The notes below the pieces were generated by a model, which saw nothing but the letters and a program-made list of their open reading frames with translations, searched no databases and was not told the origin of the DNA. The position numbers and the translations under genes were made by a program. DNA of 64,000 nt. It comes from Haematococcus lacustris (Eukaryota; Chlorophyta; Chlorophyceae; Chlamydomonadales; Haematococcaceae). Numbering within the stretch: the first letter of the stretch is position 1; each line of letters begins with the position of its first letter. Positions 24,513-37,188 of this stretch are shown one piece after another. The stretch is from positions 6,397,682 to 6,461,681 of the forward strand of contig JASKMD010000024.1 in the NCBI GenBank assembly GCA_030144725.1, in the 5' to 3' direction.

Positions 24513-25376
24513 CTACTGTGCCTCAGCGGGCTGCTGCTGCTGCTGCTGGGCCTTTGGTGGCTTGTCTCCAGCCGCTTGTAGCCCAGGCCAGGGTACTCCT
24601 TGCCCTTGGCTGGCAGCGCTCCCTGGTCTGGCCAGAAGCACAGCTCCAGCGGCCGCCACCTGCTCTCCCCAATGCGCTGCATGTTCAGAGCTGCATTGCA
24701 GTCCCTGTCCAGCCACCTGCCTGGCTGTGGTGCTGGCTTGGCTTTAGCAGCCTTGCCCTTGCCCTTGCCTTTGCCCTTGATGGGCTCAGCTGCCGGCTTG
24801 CTGCGCTTGGCTGGAGGGGGAGTGCTGGGCCCTGGCTCTGAGGCTGCTGGCTGTGTGGCTGCCTGGCTGCTGCGTGGGGCCTGTGGGGGCCTGCGGGGGG
24901 CCACTACAGGGCACCACATCAGGCCCCGCACTGGCTGGCCACGCTCCTGGCTCCAGGCTGGGCGCACCAGGCGCTGTTCCACCTGCCCTGCTGGGGGTTT
25001 CCAGCCTGCAGGCCTTGTGGCACTGAGTTTGTTCAGCTCCTCCTCACAGGGCTGCTGGCCATTCACTGCTGAGCTGACCCGGCTGGTGCGGTGCTCATCC
25101 ACAAGCACCACCCTGCCCCGCTGCTGGCCTGCGCCCCTGGGCCTGCACACCACCTTGCAGCAGGCTCGCAGCACCGCATCAGCACCCCACCCACCCCCCA
25201 GTGCCAATGGTAGCTGCACCAAAGAACACCACCAGCTGCTTGGCATGCCCATGGCGCTCCATGGACACCTCAGCCACCTCCTACTCCAACACAGTCGGCT
25301 AGGGACACGAACCTTTCTGTTTCTTTCCCGGGTCCTTCTTGTGCTTGTCGCTACCCTGTCGCTTTTTCTTAGCCAT
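24491..25376 (-). pseudogene. Fanzor/TnpB-type nuclease, deleted copy
   Basis: The first exon encodes MAKKKRQGSDKHKKD-like basic residues and ends at a donor AAAG/GTTCGTG shared with copy 4. After the deletion the last exon follows: KQLVVFFGAA, VDEHRTSRVSS, the basic linker and DRDCNAALNM. A single-base loss near 24570 (tctccagcc instead of tctcgcagcc) shifts the C-terminal frame; the ancestral stop is at 24513-24515. RuvC-I is absent, so no active nuclease can be made. Confidence 0.8.
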
Positions 25377-25380
25377 CACG

Positions 25381-26856
25381 CTACATTCGCAGGGCCCCTT
25401 GCAGCCGCCATGGTCCAGCACTCATGATCCAGCAGCCGCCAAAGAGCAGCCTCAGCCCAAACAACGGGCTGAACAGGTTCAGGTGCATGTGTCCCACCGT
25501 GTGTCAAGCCCAGGACATTGAGGTGAGCTTGTGCATAATGTTGTGCATGCTCGGGTTGTTTCACTTTCCCTGCACCCCCCTTACGCACCTTTGCCTCCGC
25601 GGCGTTGGGGCCGTTCTCTCCTTCACCTACTACCACGTGAGACGACACAAGCAGGTTGCTGGCCACAGCCACGGACCCAGCCAGCCTGCTGGGGAAGGGG
25701 CCGACGCCACACCACACGCAATGCCCATGCTCCCTCATCAAGAGCGGGGGCGGGGGCGGGGGCGGGGGCGGGGGCGGGGGCAGGGGCAGGGCCAGGGGTG
25801 ACAACAGTGGGCAACGGGGCAAGCCACACACAAGAATAAGTACAGCTGAGATTATCCTCAGCGTGGTGCAGGGTGGGGTCATGCAGGGTGGGGTCCGTGT
25901 CGGCTATCAGCTAGGTCTTCAGCCAGACTGGGAGAATGCATGGAGTCCGCATGGTGCGCATGGTACCCTCATTGGCAATATCATAGTGAGGAGGGTGGAG
26001 AGCCTACAGACCGGGGCAAGCAGCTAGGCCCCTGCAGCCGCCTGCCACCCCCGACCAATATGTGGATAGGCGCAACGGCCACAGCAACAGCTGCGAGTCC
26101 CAGACTTTTGGTAGCTTTTGCAGCGCTACATACACAACACCAAAAAGTGGCATGCATACTGGATTCAGAATTCAGATGCATTCAGAAACACGAGTGTTAC
26201 ACTCATGTTACACTATGGCACAGTGCTTGGCGTTTGGGCTCCTGCAGCCATCTGCCACCTAGCCGTGGCGGTGGCTTCTTGACATACCGAATGGAAACGA
26301 GTGCTGTGTGGCAGGTAAGCTGATGCCCTACCTCTGCCATCAACCTTGGCACACGCCACACTAAATGTTACTGAGGTTCGATTCTTGGAAATCATGGACA
26401 TGTCACATGTGCCAGGCCCCAGGAGGAATATACGTTCAGCGGATGAGTGCGACAACAGGCAACGACTAAGCCCTCCTGCACACGTTAACGTAGTGGCACA
26501 GCCCTTTTGCCATCATTGTAGCCACCGTTGGACACAAGTTCTTCGCTGAGAGGTGGCACAACGCCATGTGGTAAATTTGATAGTGTGATGGGCCACATGA
26601 TAAAGCCCACGACGCATGCTTTTCGCGATCAGCTGCCTTGCTCATCGCGGATGTGCTTCGCCGCATGTTAGTGAACCTTTGCGAGGGTTGTGGGCGTCCC
26701 GTGCATTTCACCTAGTCACCGGCATTGCCAGCTTTGGGCGCTGGACGCAGGGAAGCTGCGCTCAAGCGCCGTTAGGGTTTTTGACATCAATCTTCGGCGC
26801 TAGGTTTTCCGGCTCCGTCGCAGTACCATAGCAGGCGTATCCCAAGAGCTGCAGTG
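25381..26856. other. Intergenic; one weak ORF at 25381-25882
   Basis: A minus-strand frame across 25376-25882 includes a His/Ala-rich stretch and a (CCCCCG)n-type repeat near 25743-25790. I recognise nothing in it and no splice model is evident. From 25883 to the ATG at 26857 I see no gene; this includes the likely promoter of the plus-strand gene that follows. Confidence 0.35.
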
Positions 26857-27708
26857 ATGGGGCGCATAACGGACTACTTTCGCGAGAAGGTCGACAGCGC
26901 AGTAGAAAACATCATTCAAGGCTGTGCGGTAGTCGCGCGCGTCGTCGAGGGTGGTGCGGCGCAGAGCCCAAGCGAAAGTGAGTGGCCTGCCGAAAGAAAC
27001 GGGCCCTCGGACTCGGATGATGTGAGGGTACAGGGGGTGGGGGGTGTTGATGCGACTATTTCACCATCGCTACTTGCTACATGGAAGCATGGCGGCAGCA
27101 GCATGTGTGAATGGCGACAAAAGTGTGTGTGGGGGGGGGGGGGAGGGGGAGGCCAAGCTGCCTTATATCTTCAGCAGCCACGTGTTAAGGCTCCTGAACA
27201 TGTTCACCTATGCACACACGCAAGGTCAACAGTCCTTGCTTTGCTTGTTTTTGTTTGTCCCTGCCAGGACATCATTGCTACTGCGTAGAGAACGCCTCCC
27301 CTCCCCTCCCCATACTCCCATGTGATTTCTTCCCCAGCAGTCCCACAGCAGCAAACCTGGCTGCAGGTGATGACGACTACACCTGGAGCAAGGCACGCGC
27401 CCAACCCCCCAGCCTAGCCACCCCTAGCCCTGCAAGACCAGCCCCCGGCAGTGCCGGCAGACCCCTGGGACCTCTGGGAGCAGGGGCTGCTGACCCCAGC
27501 CTGGCCCCCGCCCCCGCCCCTTCCATGAGCGGGGCCCCCACCCCTGCCCCTGCCCCAAGCCTGGACCCTGCCCTGGCCCCCTCAGCTGCTCCCCCCCCAG
27601 TGCCGGCAGCCGCAGCAGCAGCGGGTGGGTGCAGCCTGCCTGACTGTGCAACAGGGCATGGTGGGGTCTGCAGCACCTGTGAGGTCCCAGGGCTGATGCC
27701 ACCGCCTT

Positions 27709-27748
<40 letters not shown>

Positions 27749-30700
27749 TGGGTCGCCTGCAGCAGCCATGGTGTCAGGCTGCTCTGCAGCAGGTCAGGCT
27801 GGGGTGGCTAGTCCCTTAGTGGCATCACAGGCTGAGGCCTGCACAGCTGAGGCAGGGGGGCAGCACCTCCCCTCCCCTGACCAGCTGCCAGGCTCACCCG
27901 CTCCTCCTACCTCAGCCTATGCTGGCCAGCTTCAGGGCAGCACAGCAGCAGCACCAAGGCCAGGGTCAGCAGGGGGAGTGGCTGGGGCTGAGGAAGGGGG
28001 GGCAGCAGCAGGGGAGGGAGGGGCGGCAGGGGGGTCCCCCCCCAACTCAGCAGCTGGCCCTAAGCCGCCTGCCGGCCTGACCCCGCCTCCCACTGAGCCT
28101 CCCCCAGGCGGCCTCATGTTTCCCGCACCCACCGACCACCCCCCTCAACCTCCTGCTGCCAGCAGACCCCCCCACCCTGCGGCTGACCCCCCCACCCCCT
28201 CAGCTGCAGGCAACCAGGCCCCCTGCACAGCTGACTGCTCAGCCCGCCGTAAGCGCAGCCTGCCTACCAGCTCTGAGCACCTGCCGGCGTGCAAACGCCC
28301 CGCCCTGCCGCCCCCCACAGGGCCACCCACAGGGCGGGTCACACCCACAGGGCGGGTCACACCCACAGGGCAGGTCACACCCAGCAGTGCCGGCCACATT
28401 CTGGAGGCAGCCAAGGGCCACCCCACCTCCACCCAGGGATCCCCCTGCCCCTCGCCTTCCCCCTCCCCCTCCCCTTCCCCCTCCCCCTCCGCCACCACCA
28501 CCACCACCTCCTCCCCCATCACCATGACCCCTACTCCAGTGCCCAGCACCCCCAGTGCTGCTGCCCTCACACCCTCCCTCCCCCCCACACCTACACTTCC
28601 GCGACCCCTACCTGCTTTCAGCCTCCATGCCTTGAACTCCACCCCCCCACCCCACACACCCCCACCCCCCGCCCCCAAGGCCACCCCCACCCCCTCTACC
28701 GAAAAGCAACCATGGCCACCTTTACAGCAGCTTACCCGAGCTGCATACGCGCCTGCTGCTGCGCCAGGGCCAGGGCCAGGGCCAGGGCCAGGGCCAGGGC
28801 CAGGGCCAGGGCCAGGGCCAGGGCCAGGGCCAGGGCCAGGGCCAGGGCCAGGGCCAGGGCCAGGGCCAGGGCCAGGGCCAGGGCCAGGGCCAGGGCCAGG
28901 GCCAGGGCCAGGGCCAGGGCCAGGGCCAGGGCCAGGGCCAGGGCCAGGGCCAGGGCCAGGACCCACTGGCCTGAAGCTGGCTGACCACACGCCCACTGCC
29001 CGCCTGGCCACCCACCTGGCTACTAGCCTCCAGCGCAGCCAGAGCAACCGCTGGTGCCAGGCACAGGGGGGGCAGGCACCCACCTTGGCTAGCCGCCTCA
29101 CCCAGCTGGTGGACCCCCCTACCTCCCTGCCACCATACCCCACACCACCTGCTACACACCCTGGGCATCAGGACCCCCCTCCCCCCCATTCCCCCCCACC
29201 TCCCCCCACCACAGCCCAGCCACCAAACCCTGCCCCCTATGACTCTGGCCCTGACCCTGACCCACCCACCTCCCCCCCCCTTGCTCGGATGGCCGGCCCC
29301 CCTGCAGCACCCCCTCCCTCCCCCTCCCCCTCCCCCTCCCTCCTCCCCTGGTTGGCCCCAGCTAGGCTTACTGGCCGCCTCCGACCTGCCCCCACCCCTT
29401 GTCAGCCACCATCGCAGCGGCACTGCAGCCGGGGGCAAGGGAAGCAGCTGCAGCTGCAGACCTTACCCCCTGCACCCCGCCTGCATAGCCACGACCCTGA
29501 CAGGCACTGCCTGCGGCCCGGGCTCACCTCCTCCCTCGGCACCAGCACACCGCAGCAGGGGGAGGAGCAGCCAGCCGCAGAGGCCGGGGCAGCAGCAGGT
29601 GCAGTACCAGGGGCAGGGGCAGGGGCAGGGGCAGGGGCAGGGGCAGGGGCAGGGGCAGGGGCAGGGGCAGGGGCAGGGGCAGCCGCAGGGTCAGGGTCAG
29701 GGGCAGGGGCAGGGGCGGGGGCGGGGGCAGGGGGACAGAACAGCCCTGCCCCACCCCAGCCCCCCCCTGCCCCCTGCCCCCCTCCCAGCCCCCCCAGTGC
29801 AGCCCAGCCCCCCCCGAGGGCCACATGGCCAAGGGAGGCAAGCAAGGCCAGCCCCCCACCCCCACCCACCCCCCCCTCCCCTCCCTGTGCCCCTCCCCAC
29901 ACCCCAGGCACCTGCCCCCCCCACCACACGCCCTCCCCACCTCTGGGCACCTCCTGCCCCCTGGGCCCACGCCCTGGGCTCATCAGACCCTCTGAGCTCA
30001 TCAGACTGAGCCGGGCCTCGCCTCCCCCACCCCTGCCCCATAGGGTCCTGCCACTCCCCCCCAGGACCAGCTATAGGACCAGCGCCAGCCACCACCTTGG
30101 GCTGCTTCACTCCCTCCCTTCATCCATTGCCACGCTCACCACGGATAACCGACCCCCTTCGCCACACCCTTTGCCAGCTCGTGCCACTGGCCAGCCCGGG
30201 GTCTTTGCATCACTTGTCCAGGAGTCGAACCCCCGACCTGGTGAGGGGCCTGGGGAGGGCACTGGGCCACCCGCCCAGCAGACCAAGCTCGGGGCTGCCG
30301 CCAGCTGGCTAGGAGCTGCCCCTCCCTCTGCCACGCTGAGGGCGAGAAGAGAGGGTGCGGAAGGAGCTGCTGTGCGTCAGGCTGTTGCTGCTGTCCACCT
30401 GTCGGGGTCAGGCCAGCCACCCGCTGCCACCGCTCGCCCGGCCTCAGAGGACCAGGCACCCAGCACAAGGGAGGGCCAGGGCCGGGAGGGCAGGGGGGAG
30501 GGGGGAGGGGCAGCAGGTGGGAGCGGGGTACATCCTGAGGCCAGTGCGCCTGGTCGCAGGGAGGGGGAGGACGGGGCGGAGGGGCAGGGGGGCAAGGGGG
30601 GTCCCCCTGAGCAGCAGCCGGGGGGGCCTGCCTGGTTGGGGGGCATGCTCAGCAGCAGGGTGGTGAGGCGCAGGGCGGAGCGTGTGGGTGGTAGTGTGGG

Positions 30701-31514
30701 AGGGTGGGGCCAGGCAGGGGCAGGGGCAGGGAGGGCTGGGTGGGCAAGGCAGGGACAGCGGGCTGGGCAGGCTGAGGAGGTTGGTGAGCAGCCTGGGCAG
30801 GTGCAGCAGCCAGGGCTGGCAGGGCTGGTGAGGCTGGCAGGGCAGGCGAAGCGCTCCGGTGGTGGTGCAGCTGAGCAGCCTGTGCTGGCACAACCAGGAA
30901 TGCGTGCATGGAAGCGTGCGCGGCATTCCTGGCTGTTGGCATGTGGGGCAGCAGGAGGTAGGGGGACAGAGGGGGAAAGGGGTCCAGCACAGGGTAGGGG
31001 GGCAGGGGCAGGGGCAGGGGCAGGGGCAGGGGCAGGGGCAGGGGCAGGGGCAGGGGCAGGGGCAGGGGCAGGGGCAGGGGCAGGGGCAGGGGCAGGGGCA
31101 GGGGCAGGGGCAGGGGCAGGGGCAGGCATGCGGCGAGGAGAGCAGGCAGGCATGGGAGCATGTGTGGTCCACTTCCAGCCCACTACTCTCCGATTACCTG
31201 CCGCCCAGCCCAACCCAGTAAGACTCCTGACCCAGCCGCAACACCCCAGCAGCGGCAGCCATGCCCCAGCCCCTGCCCACACATCATCCCGCCAGGCTCC
31301 AGAGCGTCTGGTGCCAGCTGCAGCAGCAGGCTCGGCCCTGGCTGCAAACCCGGCCCTAGCCAGGGCCCGGGCAGCCCTGAGGGTGGCTGCTGCTGCTGCC
31401 AGGGTCAGCCAGGAACAGGCGCGGGCACAAGGTGGGGTGCAGTGCAGCGTGCCGCTGGTGTATACAGGGGCCACCTGCCTGGTGCTGTCTCTGCTGCCCA
31501 CTGCCGACCCTTGA
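26857..31514 (+). CDS. Large Pro/Gln/Ala-rich protein of unknown function, PIP-like N-terminus
   Basis: Exon 1 is 26857-26977, ending at a consensus donor (gaaa/gtgagt). Exon 2 is 27367-31514, starting after ctgcag. The phase agrees and gives about 1422 aa. Alternative donors nearby do not keep frame with this acceptor. The N-terminus, GRITDYFREK, resembles a PCNA-interacting (PIP) motif with the TD feature. After an acidic DDDY segment the protein is Pro/Ala/Ser/Thr-rich with hexanucleotide-encoded dipeptide runs (28763-28961, 29610-29682, 31011-31126). More ordered parts occur around LADHTPTARLATHLATSLQ and at the C-terminus (VYTGATCLVLSLLPTADP). No known domain is seen. Its last 1.3 kb and 3' flank are duplicated at 37429-39920. 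Confidence 0.6.
28763..28961. repeat. (CAGGGC)n array within coding frame
   Basis: About 33 perfect hexamers encoding Gly-Pro repeats in the frame of the plus-strand gene. The repeat is a multiple of three, so length change would not shift the frame. Confidence 0.95.
29610..29720. repeat. (GGGGCA)n array within coding frame
   Basis: Hexamer run with a short interruption (agccgcagggtcagggtc), encoding Gly-Ala repeats of the same low-complexity protein. Confidence 0.9.
31011..31126. repeat. (GGGGCA)n array, short allele-like copy
   Basis: About 19 hexamers near the 3' end of the plus-strand gene. The duplicated copy of this locus carries the same array at 38211-39086, expanded about sevenfold. 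Confidence 0.95.
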
Positions 31515-31971
31515 TGAGGACAGAGATGGAAGGACGGGACTGCCACACAATTATCCTCCACAACCCTGACCAAGGACGAAGATCATGGATGCGGAGGGCA
31601 GTGTTTGCTGCCCTCTAGTGATGCTGAAAGACATCAAGGGTAGTGGGGATGATGGTGTGGCAGTGATGGGGTTCCACGCATGGTTCAAACAGCCAACTGT
31701 GCGTGCAGCAATGTGCAGCACCTGAAAGATGGTGGGAGGACAACTGCGACGAATGAGGTGTTGAGCAGAAGATTGGTGTTTTAGTTGATGTCCGCGTTGA
31801 TGTAATGCCTTGATGTTGTCAATGGATAGGTCACGCAGCAACGTCAGCTGTCTCTAAAAACAAGTCAATTTGTATTGTTCGTCTATGCTTGCTTCGCTTC
31901 GTGATGGGGGCAACAACTGTTCGGGTATAACATTGTCGCAAACAAGCTTGACCCACTTGACCTTGAGGATT
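31515..31971. other. 3' flank of the low-complexity gene
   Basis: Noncoding sequence after the stop codon. It is repeated nearly exactly at 39477-39920 after the duplicated 3' gene segment. Homology stops close to 31960, just before the palindrome starts. Confidence 0.7.
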
Positions 31972-33416
31972 GCAGCACCACACCATGTGACCCGGAGCGT
32001 ACCTACAACACTTGTCTGTCTTCCCTACTGCCTTGATAGTGCCCCATCTTCACCAGCTGGCTGTTGCCTGAAGCTCACCAGCTGCCCAACTGCTTTAGTT
32101 ATGTTGGATTGTGATGAGATGCCTTGCTGCCCTGCTGTTGCCATATCATGCCCACTGCTGCAATGCATGACCAGTGATCCATCATTGCGTGTCTGCTTGC
32201 GCAATTCCACCTGCCTACTGCAAGGCCAACACATGCTTGAACAGCATTCTGTTGCTGTATCTTTGCATGCCTCCTGCAGTTCCACCTACCTGACAACCTG
32301 CCTCTGTGTCATGCAATTGACTACCATGCCTTGATGTCCTGCTACCCTGTTACTGTTGTGCCCAATTGCTGCTTCACCCTAACCGCGTGCTCTGTTTCGC
32401 TGTTGAACAGGACTGTTACCACAAAATTGTCTGGCTGGCCTCCTGTCTTGCTGATGCTCAGCCTTGTCCAGTTCCTCAACTGCCATCTCCATGTTACTAC
32501 TACTGTTGCACTAGAACCGCTGCTGCCCTATTGCTGCTACCATGCTGGCATGTAGGCAAGTGCTGCTGCTCTGCTGCTACAGCCATGCTGGCAGGCAGGC
32601 AGGCAGGCAGACACATAGGCAAAGAGGCAAGGAAGCAGACAGGCAGGCAAGCAGGCAAGGGAGCAAGCAGGGAGGCAACAGGCTCAAGCTATACTGGTGC
32701 TGTTCCTCCTGATCCTGCGCTACTGCTGCTGCTGCGCTGCTGCTGCTGTGCTGCAGCTGGTGCGCTAATACGTTGCTGTGCAACTGCTGCGCTATTCTTG
32801 CTTTGCTCCTGTCCTGCTGCTCCTGCAACACAGATGCTGCTGCCCTACTGTTGTTGCCATGCTGGCATGCAGGGAACACGCAGGCATGAAGACAGGCAGG
32901 GCCAGCACGCAGAAGGACAGGTAAGCAAGCATCAGATTGGCAGACATAAAGGCTGATTGCGTCACTGCGTGCTAATTCCAAGACTGCTGCATGCCCGCTG
33001 TTACACCACCACATGCATTGTGCATTGCCTCCATGTGCATTATACTGCACCATGGCATGCTTGCTCATACACCACCACCTGCCTCATGCTGCTTCACGCC
33101 TTGCATGCTAATGGCTCACACTGAGGTTGCTTTTCCTGCATTACAGCCATGCTCATGCCGTCGTGCCTACCTGCAGATGATCCACTGCATGGTGCTTGTC
33201 AGCCAGTCCATGACCATTGCTGCCTAATGTTTTGCATACTGTTGTTGTTACCTTTGCACACTCCTACACCCTTGCATACCTGATGCTGCATCACAACATG
33301 TCAGCTGCTGCACCACTGCATGCTTGGTGCTTGACCACTGCATGTCAAATGCTGCATCACTATATGCTCGCTGCTGCACCATGGCATAGCTGCTTGTGCA
33401 CCACTGCATGTTGTAG

Positions 33417-34709
33417 GAACCCAGGCAAGAAGAAGGCCACCTGACACAGCAATCAGAAGGAGGCCAGCTGAGGATGACTGTGGAGAAAATCAAGAAAGAC
33501 ATGGCTGTAAGTCACTAGCAGTTAGGCAAGTCAGCATTCATACCAGTAGATACACACTAGGCAAGATGATTAGGCAATGTTGTGATTGCAGGACATGAAG
33601 GAGCAGATCGCCAAGATGGAGACCATGCAACCGAGGCTGGAGGCAATGCAGGCCAGCCTGGAAAAAGTGGAAGGCATGATCGAAGGTATCCATGGGATAA
33701 TGAAGCACAAGTCAGAAGAAGAGGCACGGGCGCGCCAGGTATGGCAGTCAAACCCAAACAGCAGTGCTCCATGCCATGCAGTGAAAGTACATGACAACGG
33801 GATAACATGAATCACTTGGCTTATGTAACAACATGCCAAATACGCCTTTCATGCACTCATGTGAGCTGGTCAGTGTCATGAACACCATGTTTCATGTTGT
33901 GGTGCTTGTGCAGGGTGTGCAAGCACCTCTGCAGGCGAGCAGTGGCACTCAGTGGACACCAGCTGGCTACAGGGCGCTGTCCTTGAGGGTGTTCCAAGTA
34001 GGGGAGGAGAAGGAGTTCCAAGCTGCAGTCATGGAAAATGGTTGTGCAGTGACAGTGGTCGGGGATGCAATCATGCCCTCAGTCAAGGAGTTGTGGGCGT
34101 TGTTGACCTTGGCCATGCATTACGCCAACGTCATCTTCAAGCAGTTTGCCACCCTGAAAGATGGGTCCATGCACATTGTCAAGAGAAAGATAGAAAATGT
34201 GAGTGTGTGTAGTAAAAATGCGGACGCTACTTCATACTGCAACAGCAGCTATGTTCACATTCTTTACGTCGACATCATCACTATGCCACCATACCACATG
34301 ACCACAATGCCACCAAACATGACATGTACACAGTTGCATTATGCATGTTGTTTGTATGCAGGAGGTCGTGACAGACTTTGGAACAGGGCAGCGCAAGCAG
34401 CTTCTCTTCACCAGCCCTCAGCAGGATGGCAGCCTAGCTGATGAGGTGTCCATGGCAGGCTTGCTGAATGAGAGGCAGCTTCAGAAGTTCATCGACCTGG
34501 ACCCTGACATGCAGAAACGCCATCTGGCTGCCATCAAGTGGGCCCAGGCCTGCTTGAAGCGACTGCAGCTCAGGGCTTTGCAGCTGGTCACCTCACCTCT
34601 CCGTGGTGGCACTATCTTGTGCAATGATGTGTGGCTTCTTCGCCAGTGTTGCCCCCACGTGCTGATGATATGGATCATTGCACAAGATAGTGCCACCACG
34701 GAGAGGTGA
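33417..34709 (+). CDS. Unrecognised coiled-coil protein on the left palindrome arm
   Basis: Four exons with consensus splice sites, all in phase 0: 33417-33506, 33592-33738, 33914-34198 and 34362-34709. Exons 1-2 encode a charged coiled coil (EKIKKDM, then MKEQIAKMETMQPRLEAMQ). Exons 3-4 encode a compact globular-looking segment (GYRALSLRVFQVGEEKEF, HYANVIFKQFATLKDG) ending in LNERQLQKFIDLDPDMQK. About 289 residues are seen. Upstream exons probably exist between 31972 and 33416 but were not found. The final codons run through the palindrome centre, so the C-terminus may be artificial. No family is recognised; its place in a repeated inverted structure suggests a mobile-element gene. Confidence 0.6.
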
Positions 34710-35713
34710 GGTGACCAGCTGCAAAGCCCTGAGCTGCGCTGCCCTGTTCCAAAGTCTGTCACGACCTCCTGCATACAAACAACATGCATAATGCAACTGT
34801 GTACATGTCATGTTTGGTGGCATTGTGGTCATGTGGTATGGTGGCATAGTGATGATGTCGACGTAAAGAATGTGAACATAGCTGCTGTTGCAGTATGAAG
34901 TAGCGTCCGCATTTTTACTACACACACTCACATTTTCTATCTTTCTCTTGACAATGTGCATGGACCCATCTTTCAGGGTGGCAAACTGCTTGAAGATGAC
35001 GTTGGCGTAATGCATGGCCAAGGTCAACAACGCCCACAGGCCCTTGACTGAGGGCATGATTGCATCCCCGACCACTGTCACTGCATAACCATTTTCCATG
35101 ACTGCAGCTTGGAACTCCTTCTCCTCCCCTACTTGGAACACCCTCAAGGACAGCGCCCTGTAGCCAGCTGGTGTCCACTGAGTGCCACTGCTCGCCTGCA
35201 GAGGTGCTTGCACACCCTGCACAAGCACCACAACATGAAACATGGTGTTCATGACACTGACCAGCTCACATGAGTGCATGAAAGGCGTATTTGGCATGTT
35301 GTTACATAAGCCAAGTGATTCATGTTATCCCGTTGTCATGTACTTTCACTGCATGGCATGGAGCACTGCTGTTTGGGTTTGACTGCCATACCTGGCGCGC
35401 CCGTGCCTCTTCTTCTGACTTGTGCTTCATTATCCCATGGATACCTTCGATCATGCCTTCCACTTTTTCCAGGCTGGCCTGCATTGCCTCCAGCCTCGGT
35501 TGCATGGTCTCCATCTTGGCGATCTGCTCCTTCATCTCCTGCAATCACAACATTGCCTAATCATCTTGCCTAGTGTGTATCTACTGGTATGAATGCTGAC
35601 TTGCCTAACTGCTAGTGACTTACAGCCATGTCTTTCTTGATTTTCTCCACAGTCATCCTCAGCTGGCCTCCTTCTGATTGCTGTGTCAGGTGGCCTTCTT
35701 CTTGCCTGGGTTC
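34481..35713 (-). pseudogene. Right-arm copy of the coiled-coil gene, last exon deleted
   Basis: Mirror image of the left-arm gene, with the same exons and splice sites. Changes are few (for example Cys to Tyr and Glu to Gly substitutions in the third exon). The last exon lost about 170 bp and reads out of frame after DFGTGQR, so this copy lacks the conserved C-terminal part. Confidence 0.65.
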
Positions 35714-36523
35714 CTACAACATGCAGTGGTGCACAAGCAGCTATGCCATGGTGCAGCAGCGAGCATATAGTGATGCAGCATTTGACATGCAGTGGTCAAG
35801 CACCAAGCATGCAGTGGTGCAGCAGCTGACATGTTGTGATGCAGCATCAGGTATGCAAGGGTGTAGGAGTGTGCAAAGGTAACAACAACAGTATGCAAAA
35901 CATTAGGCAGCAATGGTCATGGACTGGCTGACAAGCACCATGCAGTGGATCATCTGCAGGTAGGCACGACGGCATGAGCATGGCTGTAATGCAGGAAAAG
36001 CAACCTCAGTGTGAGCCATTAGCATGCAAGGCGTGAAGCAGCATGAGGCAGGTGGTGGTGTATGAGCAAGCATGCCATGGTGCAGTATAATGCACATGGA
36101 GGCAATGCACAATGCATGTGGTGGTGTAACAGCGGGCATGCAGCAGTCTTGGAATTAGCACGCAGTGACGCAATCAGCCTTTATGTCTGCCAATCTGATG
36201 CTTGCTTACCTGTCCTTCTGCGTGCTGGCCCTGCCTGTCTTCATGCCTGCGTGTTCCCTGCATGCCAGCATGACAGCAACAGTAGGGCAACAGCATCAGT
36301 GTTGCAGGAGCAGCAGGACAGGAGCAAAGCAAGAATAGCGCAGCAGTTACACAGCAACGTATTAGCGCACCAGCTGCAGCACAGCAGCAGCAGCGCAGCA
36401 GCAGCAGCAGTAGCGCAGGATCAGGAGGAACAGCACCAGTATAACTTGAGCCTGTTGCCTCCCTGCTTGCTCCCTTGCCTGCTTGCCTGCCTGTCTGCTT
36501 CCTTGCCTCTTTGCCTATTGTGT

Positions 36524-36566
<43 letters not shown>

Positions 36567-37188
36567 CCAGCATGGCTGTAGCAGCAGAGCAGCAGCACTT
36601 GCCTACATGCCAGCATGGCAGCAGCAATAGGGCAGCAGCGGTTCTAGTGCAACAGTAGTAGTAACATGGAGATGGCAGTTGAGGAACTGGACAAGGCTGA
36701 GCATCAGCAAGACAGGAGGCCAGCCAGGCAATTTTGTGGTAACAGTCCTGTTCAACAGCGAAACAGAGCACGCGGTTAGGGTGAAGCAGCAATTGGGCAC
36801 AACAGTAACAGGGTAGCAGGACATCAAGGCATGGTAGTCAATTGCATGACACAGAGGCAGGTTGTCAGGTAGGTGGAACTGCAGGAGGCATGCAAAGATA
36901 CAGCAACAGAATGCTGTTCAAGCATGTGTTGGCCTTGCAGTAGGCAGGTGGAATTGCGCAAGCAGACACGCAATGATGGATCACTGGTCATGCATTGCAG
37001 CAGTGGGCATGATATGGCAACAGCAGGGCAGCAAGGCATCTCATCACAATCCAACATAACTAAAGCAGTTGGGCAGCTGGTGAGCTTCAGGCAACAGCCA
37101 GCTGGTGAAGATGGGGCACTATCAAGGCAGTAGGGAAGACAGACAAGTGCTGTAGGTACGCTCCAGGTCACATGGTGTGGTGCTGCTG

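Larger units (their letters stand above)
24244..25380 (-). mobile_element. Fanzor-type element, copy 2, internally deleted
   Basis: It begins with the same terminus (cagcccccttgtccctcac) as copies 3 and 4. It contains the terminal hairpin region, the conserved RNA-like block and the last exon of the nuclease. Then at about 25287 it jumps to the first exon with the start codon (25376-25374), seen otherwise only in copy 4 near 58151. All central coding sequence is missing. Sequence is noticeably more diverged than between copies 3 and 4, so this is an older insertion. Confidence 0.85.
31972..37188. repeat. 5.2-kb palindrome (inverted duplication) with 45-bp centre
   Basis: The left arm, 31972-34628, and right arm, 34674-37188, are near-identical reverse complements separated by 34629-34673. 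The right arm lacks about 170 bp that the left arm has within the last exon of the embedded gene (34394-34566), with short gcagc homology at the break. Arms differ by scattered substitutions and small indels, so it is not a perfect copy. Outside the right arm, similar sequence continues to about 37428 with no left counterpart. Confidence 0.9.

Noticed and set aside
34629..34673. Palindrome centre as a leftover sequencing adapter
   Set aside because: It is 45 bp, similar in length to a common long-read adapter, but its sequence is ordinary and does not look like an adapter. The arms also differ by real changes.
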